DNA of 28,756 nucleotides from Peptostreptococcaceae bacterium (lineage in GTDB: Bacteria; Bacillota; Clostridia; Peptostreptococcales; Anaerovoracaceae), in assembly GCA_016650115.1 (NCBI GenBank), contig JAENWI010000002.1:1-28756 (forward strand), given 5' to 3'. The notes beneath the pieces are model-generated. The model saw nothing but the letters and a program-made list of their open reading frames with translations. It was not told the origin of the DNA and did no database searches. The stretch's first letter is position 1. Each line of letters begins with the position of its first letter. Shown piece after piece: positions 14,402 through 22,599 of the stretch. Both the position numbers and the translations under genes were made by a program.

Positions 14402-14921
14402 TTTGCTCCTGCTCCTGCCCCTGCCTCTGCCTCTCTATTTTTCCGCCACATTTACATCTGTACAGATGTGTATGCGTAACCAGCCTGGATTTTCTTGTTC
14501 TTTCGATTATTTGCCCGCAACTCTTGCAAACCATCACATAGCGAACATTTATTTTGCTTTTATTCATACTTTTTGTCTCTATACCAAGCTCCTCCGAAAC
14601 AGAGGTTCTTTTGATATTATATCCATATATGCTATTCATAGTTTCTGCGTACGCCTTCCAAACCTTGCTGTGGTTTTGACAACCAGGGCAAGTGTGCAGT
14701 ATCTCATGGGCAAGAATCAGTAAAAGAGAGGTTTCGGGGCCATTTGCTATAGCCCCTGAAACCTCAATAATGTATCCATTCTTATATTTTTTGCAGCATC
14801 CGAACCTTGTTTTAGCCCTATTATTAATCACAACATTTTCTTGAATATTCTTCGAAACCGGTATGCCTGCTGCTGCTGCCTGTGAAATAACCTCTTTCAT
14901 TTTAATGGAAATATATGTCAT
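14394..14921 (-). CDS. SprT-like zinc metalloprotease-fold protein
   Basis: A 175-residue SprT-like protein. AHEILHTCPGCQNHSKVW gives the HExxH zinc site (H72, E73, H76) and a third ligand near H84. A C-terminal zinc ribbon follows with C132/C135 and C156/C158 (CKSCG then CKCGG), as in SprT/Spartan-related proteins that act on DNA-bound proteins; the exact role in Firmicutes is not established. The last 12 residues are a Gln/Glu-rich tail encoded by a hexamer-like DNA repeat. It follows parB by 26 bases containing a parS site and overlaps ogt. Confidence 0.85.
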   Translation of the reverse strand: MTYISIKMKEVISQAAAAGIPVSKNIQENVVINNRAKTRFGCCKKYKNGYIIEVSGAIANGPETSLLLILAHEILHTCPGCQNHSKVWKAYAETMNSIYGYNIKRTSVSEELGIETKSMNKSKINVRYVMVCKSCGQIIERTRKSRLVTHTHLYRCKCGGKIERQRQGQEQEQNE

Positions 14922-14932
14922 TTATCATCCTT

Positions 14933-14948
14933 TGTTTCACGTGAAACT
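14933..14948. promoter_or_regulatory. parS site downstream of parB
   Basis: TGTTTCACGTGAAACT matches the Firmicutes parS consensus TGTTTCACGTGAAACA at 15 of 16 bases. It abuts the parB stop codon. ParB would load here and spread along the origin region. Confidence 0.92.
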
Positions 14949-15841
14949 TATCTTAAAGACCTTAGTAAATCAATGATTCTGTCAAGTTCTTCCTTACTGA
15001 AAAATTGTATTTCTAATTTCCCTTTTCTCCCCGAATATTTTAATTGAACTTTAGTTCCCATGATTTCTTTTAATTCTTCTTCTACGCAGGCGATTTCCAA
15101 AGATTTTTTCTTTTTCAAAGGCTTTGGGTTACCCTTTAATGAATTGCGCTTTGATAGTTTTTCTATTTCTCTAACCGAAATTTGTTCTTTCGCCGCATAT
15201 TTTGCAAGCTCCAGTTGAATTTTTTTATCTTCAATTCCAATAATTGCTCTAGCGTGCCCCGTACTCAGCATACCATTTGTGACTAATTCCTGTATTTCCG
15301 TCGGCAATTTCAGCAGTCTTAGTACATTGGTTATATAAGGTCTGCTCTTTCCCACACTTTTAGAAATCTGTTCCTGTGTTAAACCATAGGTAATAATCAT
15401 CTGGCTAAGTGCTTCGGCCTCTTCCATTGGGTTTAGATCTTCCCGCTGCATGTTTTCAATGATGGAAACGAGCATATTCTGTTCTTCTGTCAGATTTCTT
15501 AAGATAGATGGAATTTTCTTAAGTCCTGCTTTCCTTGCGGCTCTCCATCTGCGTTCCCCTGCAACAATTTCATATCCTTCGCCTGTTTTGCGAACCATAA
15601 TAGGCTGAAGTATGCCATGAACTTCTATTGACTTCGCCAGTTCATCTATTTTTTCATTATCAAAGTTTTTTCTTGGCTGCTTACTGTTAGGGCTTATACT
15701 GTTTATATCTAAAAAATATATTCCGTTTTCATCTATATCATTTCTGTTACTGACATTTCTGACATCAGTAACTTCAATATCCATATCTTCAAACAATGCG
15801 CTAAGACCTTTTCCCAGTCCGCCTTTTCTTGCTACTACCAT
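14948..15841 (-). CDS. parB: Chromosome partitioning protein ParB (Spo0J)
   Basis: CTP-dependent DNA clamp that binds parS near the origin, recruits SMC and works with ParA in segregation. In the 297 residues: the CTPase domain with SKQPRKNF (53-60) and GERRWRA (95-101), the parS-binding helix-turn-helix at about 154-180 (LTQEQISKSVGKSRPYITNVLRLLKLP), a linker with a lysine-rich stretch, and a C-terminal dimerisation domain ending RIIDLLRSLR. The start overlaps the parA stop by 7 bases with GGAGG inside parA. A Noc paralogue is not present in this window. Confidence 0.97.
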   Translation of the reverse strand: MVVARKGGLGKGLSALFEDMDIEVTDVRNVSNRNDIDENGIYFLDINSISPNSKQPRKNFDNEKIDELAKSIEVHGILQPIMVRKTGEGYEIVAGERRWRAARKAGLKKIPSILRNLTEEQNMLVSIIENMQREDLNPMEEAEALSQMIITYGLTQEQISKSVGKSRPYITNVLRLLKLPTEIQELVTNGMLSTGHARAIIGIEDKKIQLELAKYAAKEQISVREIEKLSKRNSLKGNPKPLKKKKSLEIACVEEELKEIMGTKVQLKYSGRKGKLEIQFFSKEELDRIIDLLRSLR

Positions 15842-16614
15842 TCAGAACCTCCTTCCAGTTCAAGAAATTCTTCAGCAAATTCATTATATGCCTCTGCACC
15901 CTTTGATTTTGGGTCATATTGCGTTATTGGAAGCCCAAAACTTGGAGCTTCTGCTAATCTTACATTTCTAGGGATTACTGTGGAATACACTTTTTCTTTA
16001 AAATATTTTTTGACTTCTTCTACTACTTGAATTGATAAATTGGTTCTTCCATCAAACATAGAAAGAATAACGCCCTGGATTTCAAGATTGGGATTCAAGC
16101 TCTTCCTTACAAGCTCAATAGTGCTCACCAGCTGGCTTACACCCTCTAAAGCATAGAATTCACATTGTATAGGTATAAGAACACTGTCTACCGCAGTCAG
16201 CGAGTTGATTGTCAGCAACCCTAAAGAAGGAGGACAATCAATAAAAATAAAATCATATCTGTCTCTGATTTTATCAAGCGCTCTTTTCAACCTTTTTTCT
16301 CTTCCTTCAAGTCTAACCAGCTCTATTTCAGCACCTGCCAGCTGGACACTTGCTGGAATAATGTCCAAGTTTTTAACTATTGTAGGAAGAATAGCTTCAC
16401 TTGGGTGCATTTTATCATCTATTAGCACCTCATATGTTGTTTTTAACAGTCCTTTTTTCTTAATTCCAATGCCACTGGTCGTATTGCCTTGCGGGTCAAT
16501 ATCAAGAATCAGCACTTTTTTCCCCTTCTGTGCCAGACAAGCCGCCAGATTAATATTTGTTGTTGTTTTTCCTACGCCACCTTTTTGATTAAAAATTGCT
16601 ATTGCTTTTCCCAA
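15835..16614 (-). CDS. parA: Chromosome partitioning ATPase ParA (Soj)
   Basis: Deviant Walker ATPase of 259 residues that moves or positions ParB-parS complexes and in Bacillus also modulates DnaA. KGGVGKTT is at 11-18, then LDIDPQGNTT and FIDCPPSLGLLT. I place the start at a TTG (reading GKAIAIFNQ) because GGGAGG lies 7 bases upstream; the frame is open 12 codons further to an ATG, but that extension spans the ribosome binding site. A TATAAT lies about 36 bases upstream with only a weak -35. A perfect parS site is 88 bases upstream. Confidence 0.95.
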   Translation of the reverse strand: MGKAIAIFNQKGGVGKTTTNINLAACLAQKGKKVLILDIDPQGNTTSGIGIKKKGLLKTTYEVLIDDKMHPSEAILPTIVKNLDIIPASVQLAGAEIELVRLEGREKRLKRALDKIRDRYDFIFIDCPPSLGLLTINSLTAVDSVLIPIQCEFYALEGVSQLVSTIELVRKSLNPNLEIQGVILSMFDGRTNLSIQVVEEVKKYFKEKVYSTVIPRNVRLAEAPSFGLPITQYDPKSKGAEAYNEFAEEFLELEGGSEW

Positions 16615-16701
16615 AATAGTACCTCCCTGTTGCTCTTTTATTGTCTTCAATTATATATCACTACACTCTTTTTCACCACAAATTTTTTTATTAAATCAGA
16701 C

Positions 16702-16717
16702 TGTTTCACGTGAAACA
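16702..16717. promoter_or_regulatory. Perfect parS site upstream of parA
   Basis: TGTTTCACGTGAAACA is identical to the consensus 16-bp parS palindrome. It lies between the rsmG terminator and the parA promoter. With the second copy after parB it brackets the parAB genes. Confidence 0.97.
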
Positions 16718-16720
16718 TCA

Positions 16721-16759
16721 AAAAAAGAGCTATCAAAAATTTTATTTCAACGGCTCTTT
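16721..16759 (-). terminator. Terminator at the 3' end of rsmG
   Basis: In the minus direction AAAGAGC pairs with GCTCTTT across a 22-base loop containing the rsmG stop codon and is followed by further T. It ends the mnmE-mnmG-rsmG unit before parA. The long loop makes it moderate rather than strong. Confidence 0.65.
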
Positions 16760-17452
16760 GGAAGGGGTTCCGGCTTTTCTCGGGTATTGCGCTGGTGTTT
16801 TTTTAATTTTGTTTATTATAATAATTCTATGATTTAATCCCAAATTTTCTATTGCAACTGCTCTTTCCCCTGCCAATTTGCCTCCCATAAGGTTTATCGC
16901 CTTTTGACCTTCATCCAGTTCTCTTTTGAAATCAGATCCCTTATAGGCTAAAAGGTTTCCACCTACTTTAATAAACGGCAACGTATATTCAGCTAATACT
17001 GATATGTTTGCAACGGCTCTTGCTACGCATAAATCATATCCTTCTCTGTGTTTCCTGTCCCTTGACAGGTCTTCTGCCCTCCCGTGAAGTGTTTTGATAT
17101 TATTAATCCCCAACGCCTTACAAAGTTCATCAATGACATTTAGTCTCTTCTTAAGAGAGTCCATCAAGACAAACTGTTTTTCAGGAAAAACTATAGCAAG
17201 CGGAACACCTGGAAATCCCGCTCCTGTTCCAACATCTATTATCTTGTCGGCTCTTTGCATTTCATCAAACTCACAGCAAAGCAACGAATCTATATAATGT
17301 TTTCTGACAAATTCATCCTTATCCGTAATTGCAGTCAAATTTATCTTTTCGTTCCATTCCAGAATGCCTTCCATATACGTTTGAAATGTTTTGAGCATTT
17401 CCGTCGAAGTCACTATTTTCAACTGTTCCAAAGCCATTCTTAACTGGTCCAT
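16742..17452 (-). CDS. rsmG: 16S rRNA (guanine-527-N7)-methyltransferase RsmG
   Basis: SAM-dependent methyltransferase modifying G527 of 16S rRNA (formerly GidB). In 236 residues: WNEKINLTAI near 33-42, the SAM-binding VGTGAGFPGVPLAI at 74-87, and ARAVANISVLAEYTLPF, all diagnostic. A single base separates it from the mnmG stop, and AGAGGA lies 7 bases before the ATG, so it is co-transcribed with mnmG. The C-terminus ends in a basic, non-conserved tail that overlaps the terminator hairpin. Confidence 0.97.
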   Translation of the reverse strand: MDQLRMALEQLKIVTSTEMLKTFQTYMEGILEWNEKINLTAITDKDEFVRKHYIDSLLCCEFDEMQRADKIIDVGTGAGFPGVPLAIVFPEKQFVLMDSLKKRLNVIDELCKALGINNIKTLHGRAEDLSRDRKHREGYDLCVARAVANISVLAEYTLPFIKVGGNLLAYKGSDFKRELDEGQKAINLMGGKLAGERAVAIENLGLNHRIIIINKIKKTPAQYPRKAGTPSKEPLK

Positions 17453-17453
17453 T

Positions 17454-19334
17454 CTATTTTCCTCTTCTTCTTTCCCTTTCCATGTAAATCAAAAGGACGT
17501 TAATATCCGCTGGAGATACACCTGATATTCTTGAGGCCTGCCCAAGAGACAAAGGCTTAAACTGATTCAACTTCTGAGAAGCTTCTATTCTGAGTCCTTC
17601 TATTTTAGAATAATCCAGTTCCTGGCTGATAATTTTTCCTTCCAGTTTCTTAAATCGTTCAATTTGTTTAATCTGCTTATTAATATAACCTTCATATTTA
17701 ATCTGAACCTCTATTTGCGTTTTCGCGTGACTTGATATTTTAGGTTGATCTTTATCTATATCCGCCAATTTATCATAGGTAATCTCAGGTCTTTTTAGAA
17801 GGTCTGCAAGGGATATTTTATTTTGAAGCGGCGTGCTGACATTTTTTTCCATAAAACGAAGAGCCTGGTTTGGAAACACTATTGTCTCCGCTAACCTTTT
17901 CATCTCTTTTTCAACCTGTTCTGTCTTTGTTGAAAATTTGGCAAATCTTTCCATATTTACCAATCCAAGGGAATGTCCTCTTTTTGTCAGCCTCAGATCC
18001 GCATTATCCTGTCTTAGAACAAGCCTATATTCTGCTCTGGAAGTCATGATTCGATATGGCTCATTAGTCCCTTTGGTAACCAAATCGTCGATTAGAACGC
18101 CAATATAAGCCTCGCTTCTATCTAAAACGAAGGGGTTTTTACCATTTATTGACAAACAGGCATTTATTCCTGCCAAAAGCCCCTGTGCGGCGGCTTCTTC
18201 GTACCCAGAGCTCCCATTGAACTGTCCTGCACAAAAAAGATTTTTTATTTGTCGGGATTCTAAATTAATTTTCAAATCAAAAGGATCAATGCAATCATAT
18301 TCTATCGCATACGCCGGCCTGGAAATTTTAGCATTTTCGAGTCCTGGTATTGTTTTATAAAAGGCTTCCTGCACATCTTCTGGAAGAGAAGATGACATTC
18401 CCTGAATATACATTTCATCAGTGCTTCTTCCTTCCGGTTCGATAAACGTCTGATGTCTTTCCTTTTCTGAAAATCTATTCACTTTATCCTCTATAGATGG
18501 ACAATATCTAGGACCTATGCCTTCTATCTGTCCTCCAAAAAGAGCGGATCTATGAAAATTATCTCTTATAATCTGATGAGTTTTATTATTTGTATAGGTT
18601 AACCAGCAGCTTACCTGTTCACATTCTAATTCATCATTCATAAATGAAAACGGTACAATTTTCTCGTCCCCTGCCTGCTCTTTCATTTTACTGTAATCCA
18701 GGCTTGAACCCAATATTCTTGCCGGTGTTCCTGTTTTAAATCTTCTTAGCTTTATTCCATGTTTCTTTAAATTATCAGCAAGTTCAATTGACGCCGACAG
18801 CCCATTTGGTCCGCTAAAAAAAGACCACTCTCCAATGAAGATTTTACCTCTTAAAAAGGTTCCAGTTGCAATGATTACTGCCTTTGCTCTATACGCGGCC
18901 CCCGTGTTAAGGAGAACACCTCGAACCTGCCCCTCTTCCACAATTAAATCAATTACCTCACCCTGCTTTAAATCAAGGTTCTTTTCTTTTTCAATTGTCT
19001 TTTTCATTTCTTCGTGGTATCTGACTTTGTCAGCCTGAGCTCGCAATGAATGCACTGCAGGGCCCTTCGCAGTATTCAACATTTTACTTTGAATAAATGT
19101 TTTGTCAATATTTATTCCCATCTCACCACCCAGTGCATCTATTTCTCTTACAAGGTGACCTTTCCCCGTCCCTCCGATGGAAGGGTTGCATGCCATCATG
19201 GCAACTGCCTCAAGATTAATTGAAAGCATCAGCGTTTTCTCGCCCATACGCGCCGCAGCAAGCCCCGCCTCGCACCCGGCGTGACCAGCGCCTATTACTA
19301 TCACATTATAATCTTCCATTAATATCTGTTTCAT
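17454..19334 (-). CDS. mnmG: tRNA uridine-5-carboxymethylaminomethyl modification enzyme MnmG
   Basis: FAD-binding subunit (GidA) that with MnmE installs carboxymethylaminomethyl on wobble U34 of certain tRNAs. 626 residues: the FAD dinucleotide motif GAGHAGCEAG at 15-24, ACNPSIGGTGKGHLVREIDALGGEMG near 48-73, and CAGQFNGSSGYEEAAAQGL in the second half, with the helical C-terminal domain ending SGVSPADINVLLIYMERERR. It starts 6 bases after mnmE. GGGG sits only 3 bases before the chosen ATG, so another start, such as the ATG five codons in, cannot be excluded. Confidence 0.97.
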   Translation of the reverse strand: MKQILMEDYNVIVIGAGHAGCEAGLAAARMGEKTLMLSINLEAVAMMACNPSIGGTGKGHLVREIDALGGEMGINIDKTFIQSKMLNTAKGPAVHSLRAQADKVRYHEEMKKTIEKEKNLDLKQGEVIDLIVEEGQVRGVLLNTGAAYRAKAVIIATGTFLRGKIFIGEWSFFSGPNGLSASIELADNLKKHGIKLRRFKTGTPARILGSSLDYSKMKEQAGDEKIVPFSFMNDELECEQVSCWLTYTNNKTHQIIRDNFHRSALFGGQIEGIGPRYCPSIEDKVNRFSEKERHQTFIEPEGRSTDEMYIQGMSSSLPEDVQEAFYKTIPGLENAKISRPAYAIEYDCIDPFDLKINLESRQIKNLFCAGQFNGSSGYEEAAAQGLLAGINACLSINGKNPFVLDRSEAYIGVLIDDLVTKGTNEPYRIMTSRAEYRLVLRQDNADLRLTKRGHSLGLVNMERFAKFSTKTEQVEKEMKRLAETIVFPNQALRFMEKNVSTPLQNKISLADLLKRPEITYDKLADIDKDQPKISSHAKTQIEVQIKYEGYINKQIKQIERFKKLEGKIISQELDYSKIEGLRIEASQKLNQFKPLSLGQASRISGVSPADINVLLIYMERERRRGK

Positions 19335-19340
19335 GTTCCC

Positions 19341-20711
19341 CTATTTTCCCAGACAAAATCTTGCAAAGACTTCATCTATTATATTTTCCGAAAATGTTTC
19401 TCCAATGATTTCTCCAAGTAACTCCCATGCTGCCTTTACATCAATTTCCAAAAAGTCCATAGCCATAGAAGCTTCAGTCTGTTCAATTGCTTCTTTTATA
19501 GCCAGCCCTGCTTTTTCAAGCAAGTTTTTCTGACGAACATTTGAAACCAACATACTTTCACCCTGCCTGACCTTACCACCATAAACCAGTTCTTCAATCT
19601 CTTTTTCTACAGCATTAATTCCTGCACCTTCTGTTGCTATTGTGAAAATAACCTTGGCTTCAGGGATTAATTTTTTTATTTGTTTCGTGTCAATTTTCTG
19701 TTCAAGATCCCCTTTGTTAATTAAAACAAGGCTTTTTCTTTTTCCAATTATTTCAATAATTTCTCTATCTTCTTTTGATAGTTCATTGCTGCCATCAAGA
19801 ACAAAAATTATTAAATCCGCTTTATTAAAAGATTCCTTACTTTTTTCTATCCCGATTTTTTCTATAGTATCTTCAGTATTTCTTATTCCAGCTGTATCTG
19901 TCAGTTTAATTGCAATACCTTTAATCGACAAGAATTCTTCAATTGTATCTCTGGTTGTTCCTGGAATTTCCGTAACAATTGCCCTGCTTTCACGAAGTAA
20001 TGCATTCATTAATGATGACTTTCCAACATTTGGCTTCCCAATAATTGAAACTGCAAGTCCTTCTTGAATTAACCTTCCCGTCTCCGCTGTAGACACTAAA
20101 ATTTCAATCATATCGCTTATTTGCAATAGGCTTTTTTTAACCTCTCTATATGATAATTCTTCTATATCTTCATCTGGATAATCAATGTTTACAGCTAATT
20201 TAATAAGTAATTCCAAAAGCATTTTTCTTATATCTAAAACTTTTTTAGAAAGAAATCCTTCCAGCTGATTGATGGAAATTTCAAAACTTTTATCACTCTT
20301 GGCTCTGATTAAATCTATAACTGCTTCCGCTTGAACCAAATCCAATCTGCCATTTAAAAAAGCTCTTTTCGTAAACTCCCCTGGCTCAGCCAGTATTGCT
20401 CCTTTCCTTAAAACCAACTCTAAAGTTTTTCTTAATGAAATAATACTTCCATGACAGTTAATTTCTACAACATCTTCCGTTGTATACGTCTTTGGTCCCT
20501 TCATATATGAAACCAATGCTTCGTCAATAATTTTTCCTGTGTCAGAATCCGTTATATGACCAAATGTCAAATATCGGTTTCGTAGAGGCTTATCATTTAT
20601 ACCGACAAAAATCTGGTCAAGTATCTCCTTGGCCTTTCCTCCGCTGATTTTTACGATTCCTATTCCACCCTCTCCATAAGCGGTGGCAATTGCTGCTATT
20701 GTATTTTCCAT
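19341..20711 (-). CDS. mnmE: tRNA modification GTPase MnmE
   Basis: GTPase partner of MnmG. The 456 residues start MENTIAAIAT; I chose this ATG since GGGAG lies 7 bases upstream and the conserved N-terminus begins there, although the frame stays open 13 codons further. The N-terminal folate-binding domain has GPKTYTTEDVVEINCHGS (72-89) and AEPGEFTKRAFLNGR; the G domain has GKPNVGKSS (225-233), DTAG and a shortened NKGD. The protein ends in the catalytic-type FCLGK. It is preceded by a terminator hairpin only 18 bases upstream, so it may have partly independent expression. Confidence 0.97.
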   Translation of the reverse strand: MENTIAAIATAYGEGGIGIVKISGGKAKEILDQIFVGINDKPLRNRYLTFGHITDSDTGKIIDEALVSYMKGPKTYTTEDVVEINCHGSIISLRKTLELVLRKGAILAEPGEFTKRAFLNGRLDLVQAEAVIDLIRAKSDKSFEISINQLEGFLSKKVLDIRKMLLELLIKLAVNIDYPDEDIEELSYREVKKSLLQISDMIEILVSTAETGRLIQEGLAVSIIGKPNVGKSSLMNALLRESRAIVTEIPGTTRDTIEEFLSIKGIAIKLTDTAGIRNTEDTIEKIGIEKSKESFNKADLIIFVLDGSNELSKEDREIIEIIGKRKSLVLINKGDLEQKIDTKQIKKLIPEAKVIFTIATEGAGINAVEKEIEELVYGGKVRQGESMLVSNVRQKNLLEKAGLAIKEAIEQTEASMAMDFLEIDVKAAWELLGEIIGETFSENIIDEVFARFCLGK

Positions 20712-20728
20712 TAATTTCTCCCTAGAGT

Positions 20729-20757
20729 AAAAAATAACCCGTGTAAACACGGGTTAT
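20729..20757 (-). terminator. Terminator between jag and mnmE
   Basis: A perfect 10-bp stem (ATAACCCGTG and complement) with a TAAA loop and a run of six T in the minus direction, starting 4 bases after the jag stop. It should end the rpmH-to-jag transcript, or attenuate read-through into mnmE, whose ribosome binding site begins soon after. Confidence 0.92.
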
Positions 20758-20761
20758 CAGT

Positions 20762-21655
20762 TTATTTTAAGTCTATTATAACCCTTCTATATGGTTCTTC
20801 TCCCTCACTGCGCGTTATGACTTCCGGGTTGCTCTGCAGCGTTGCATGAATTACCTTTCTCTCATAAGGATTCATTGGTTCGAGCCTAACACTCTTTCTT
20901 GATTTCGTAACCTTTAATGCCAGCCTATTTGCTAATTGTTCAAGAGTTTTTTCTCTCTTTTGTCTGTAATTTTCAGCATCTACAACAACTTTTATGTATT
21001 TACTGTCACCTTTATTTGCAACAAGGCTTGTTAAATACTGGATTGCATCCAGGGTTTGTCCCCTTTTACCTATAATCGTTCCAGAGTCTTTACCTTCTAT
21101 GTCAACATAAATGATGTCCTCATTCTCTTTTGCTTCAAGCGTAACTTCAAGCCCCATTTTCAAGGTTATCTCGTTTAGGAAAGCCAGAACCTTATTATCT
21201 ACTGCAACAGGTACTAAATTTTCAGGTTTTTCCTGCCTTAATCCTTCGAAATTCAATTCTTTTTTATGAGCTTCAAAAACCGGTTTATTTTTCACTTCAT
21301 GTACAACCTTTTCTCTTACTGGCTCTTTAGATCTTTCAAAAAACGGTTTTGTTCTCGGCTCTTCTCTGATTGTCCGCGCTTCTTCTTTGGCTGGTCGCAC
21401 TTCTTCCCTGACTGTTCTTGGCTGTTGTCTGATTGTCTTTACTTCTTCTATAATTACAGAAGTCTTATTCCTCTCAGGTTTGTAAGCTTTTTTCTCAACT
21501 CTTACCTTTGCAAGCTTTGATCCGATTCCAAAAAAACCCTTTGAAGGTTCTTCTAAAACTATAATCTCTACCTGCTCCTTTGTTAATCTAAGATCTATAA
21601 GGGCTAATTCAACTGCGTTTTCAACGCTTGTTCCCCATTTTTCCGAAAAATCCAT
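20762..21655 (-). CDS. jag: RNA-binding protein Jag (KhpB)
   Basis: Cytoplasmic RNA-binding protein of the SpoIIIJ-associated family, partner of KhpA in some Firmicutes. The 297 residues contain: a Jag-N domain at 1-55 (EEPSKGFFGIGSKLAKVRV), a charged linker at about 60-140 with degenerate Arg/Glu/Pro-rich repeats (TIREEPRT, TVREEVRP, AKEEART), a KH domain at about 153-223 with the GKRG loop at 196-199, and an R3H domain at about 230-297 (NPYERKVIH, 262-270). It follows yidC by 34 bases with a GGAGG 9 bases before its ATG. Confidence 0.95.
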   Translation of the reverse strand: MDFSEKWGTSVENAVELALIDLRLTKEQVEIIVLEEPSKGFFGIGSKLAKVRVEKKAYKPERNKTSVIIEEVKTIRQQPRTVREEVRPAKEEARTIREEPRTKPFFERSKEPVREKVVHEVKNKPVFEAHKKELNFEGLRQEKPENLVPVAVDNKVLAFLNEITLKMGLEVTLEAKENEDIIYVDIEGKDSGTIIGKRGQTLDAIQYLTSLVANKGDSKYIKVVVDAENYRQKREKTLEQLANRLALKVTKSRKSVRLEPMNPYERKVIHATLQSNPEVITRSEGEEPYRRVIIDLK

Positions 21656-21689
21656 ATGTGATTTCCTCCACGCTTCTTATTTTTTTCTT

Positions 21690-22364
21690 TCATTTTTTTC
21701 TTAATTTATTAAGGCGCATATTAAATAATATCTGCATTGAAGTCCCTACAAACCAGTAAAGTGCTAGTCCTGCAGGGAATGATCTACCCATCCATACAAT
21801 CATAACAGGGAAAAAATATTTCATTATACTTGTCATAGAAGACATTGGATTGTTGGGATCTACAGTTGTTTGACTCTGCGTTTGAGAAAATGAAATATAA
21901 GTTGTAATTCCGGCTCCAAGCGGTAAAATCCAGGCATCTGGCTGACTTAAATCACTAATCCATAAGAATGTCTCATGCACCGCAAGCATCATGTCTGGAT
22001 TTGAAATGAATGTCATTGGATTTCTAAGTAATACAAAAAGTCCAAAAATGATTGGCATTTGTATCAACATTGGCAGACATCCACTCATTGGGTTGTATTT
22101 TTCTTCTTTATAAAGCTCGGACAATTTTTCATTTAACATAGCTTTGTCATGAGAAAATTTATTTTGAATTGCCTTTATTTTTGGCTGCAAATCTCCCATT
22201 CTGGCTGTTGATTTAATTTGATGTGCATAAAGCGGGTATAATAACAGCTTTATTATTATTGTAAAAACAATAAGTGTTATCCCGTAATTTTGAATAAATT
22301 CATAAAGTAGGTTAAGAAGCATCCCCATAGGCCGTGCTATATAACCCATAATTGTAATATACAT
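21690..22364 (-). CDS. yidC: Membrane protein insertase YidC
   Basis: Oxa1/YidC-family insertase that assists membrane protein insertion with or without SecYEG. At 224 residues it is a short Gram-positive type without a large extracellular domain. The first core helix (about 27-45, YGITLIVFTIIIKLLLYPLY) carries the conserved basic residue of the hydrophilic groove (K39). A cytoplasmic helical hairpin follows (HQIKSTARMGDLQPKIKAIQNKF), then NPMSGCLPMLIQMPIIFGLFVLLRN and two more helices, ending SMQILFNMRLNKLRKK. No obvious lipobox is visible. GGAGG lies 6 bases before the ATG and overlaps the end of yidD. Confidence 0.96.
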   Translation of the reverse strand: MYITIMGYIARPMGMLLNLLYEFIQNYGITLIVFTIIIKLLLYPLYAHQIKSTARMGDLQPKIKAIQNKFSHDKAMLNEKLSELYKEEKYNPMSGCLPMLIQMPIIFGLFVLLRNPMTFISNPDMMLAVHETFLWISDLSQPDAWILPLGAGITTYISFSQTQSQTTVDPNNPMSSMTSIMKYFFPVMIVWMGRSFPAGLALYWFVGTSMQILFNMRLNKLRKK

Positions 22365-22376
22365 TAATTTCCTCCA

Positions 22377-22595
22377 TTATTTTAAAGGATCATATCCTCC
22401 CGGATGAAAAGGGTGACACTTAAGAAGTCTTTTTATTCCTAAAAAGCTTCCCTTGAATGCTCCATACTTTTCAACTGCCTGAATAAAATAAGTTGAACAC
22501 GTTGGATAAAACCGACATGCAGGAGGGAAAAATGGAGATATAAGATTCTGATATCCCTTTACTAAAATTATTAATATATTTTTCAGAAATTTCAC
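22377..22595 (-). CDS. yidD: Membrane protein insertion efficiency factor YidD
   Basis: A 72-residue amphipathic membrane-associated protein that assists YidC, with the diagnostic PACRFYPTCSTYFIQAVEKYG and the C-terminal GGYDPLK. The frame opens at GTG, but the best ribosome binding site (AAGAAGG) overlaps that GTG. A CTG three codons later, which would give KNILIILVKGYQN as in most relatives, is at a normal distance, so the true start is uncertain by three residues. It lies 4 bases after the rnpA stop and ends 12 bases before yidC. Confidence 0.95.
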   Translation of the reverse strand: MKFLKNILIILVKGYQNLISPFFPPACRFYPTCSTYFIQAVEKYGAFKGSFLGIKRLLKCHPFHPGGYDPLK

Positions 22596-22599
22596 CTTC

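Noticed and set aside
16615..16650. Twelve-codon upstream start for parA
   Set aside because: The extension covers the GGGAGG ribosome binding site that serves the TTG start, and ParA homology begins at the TTG.
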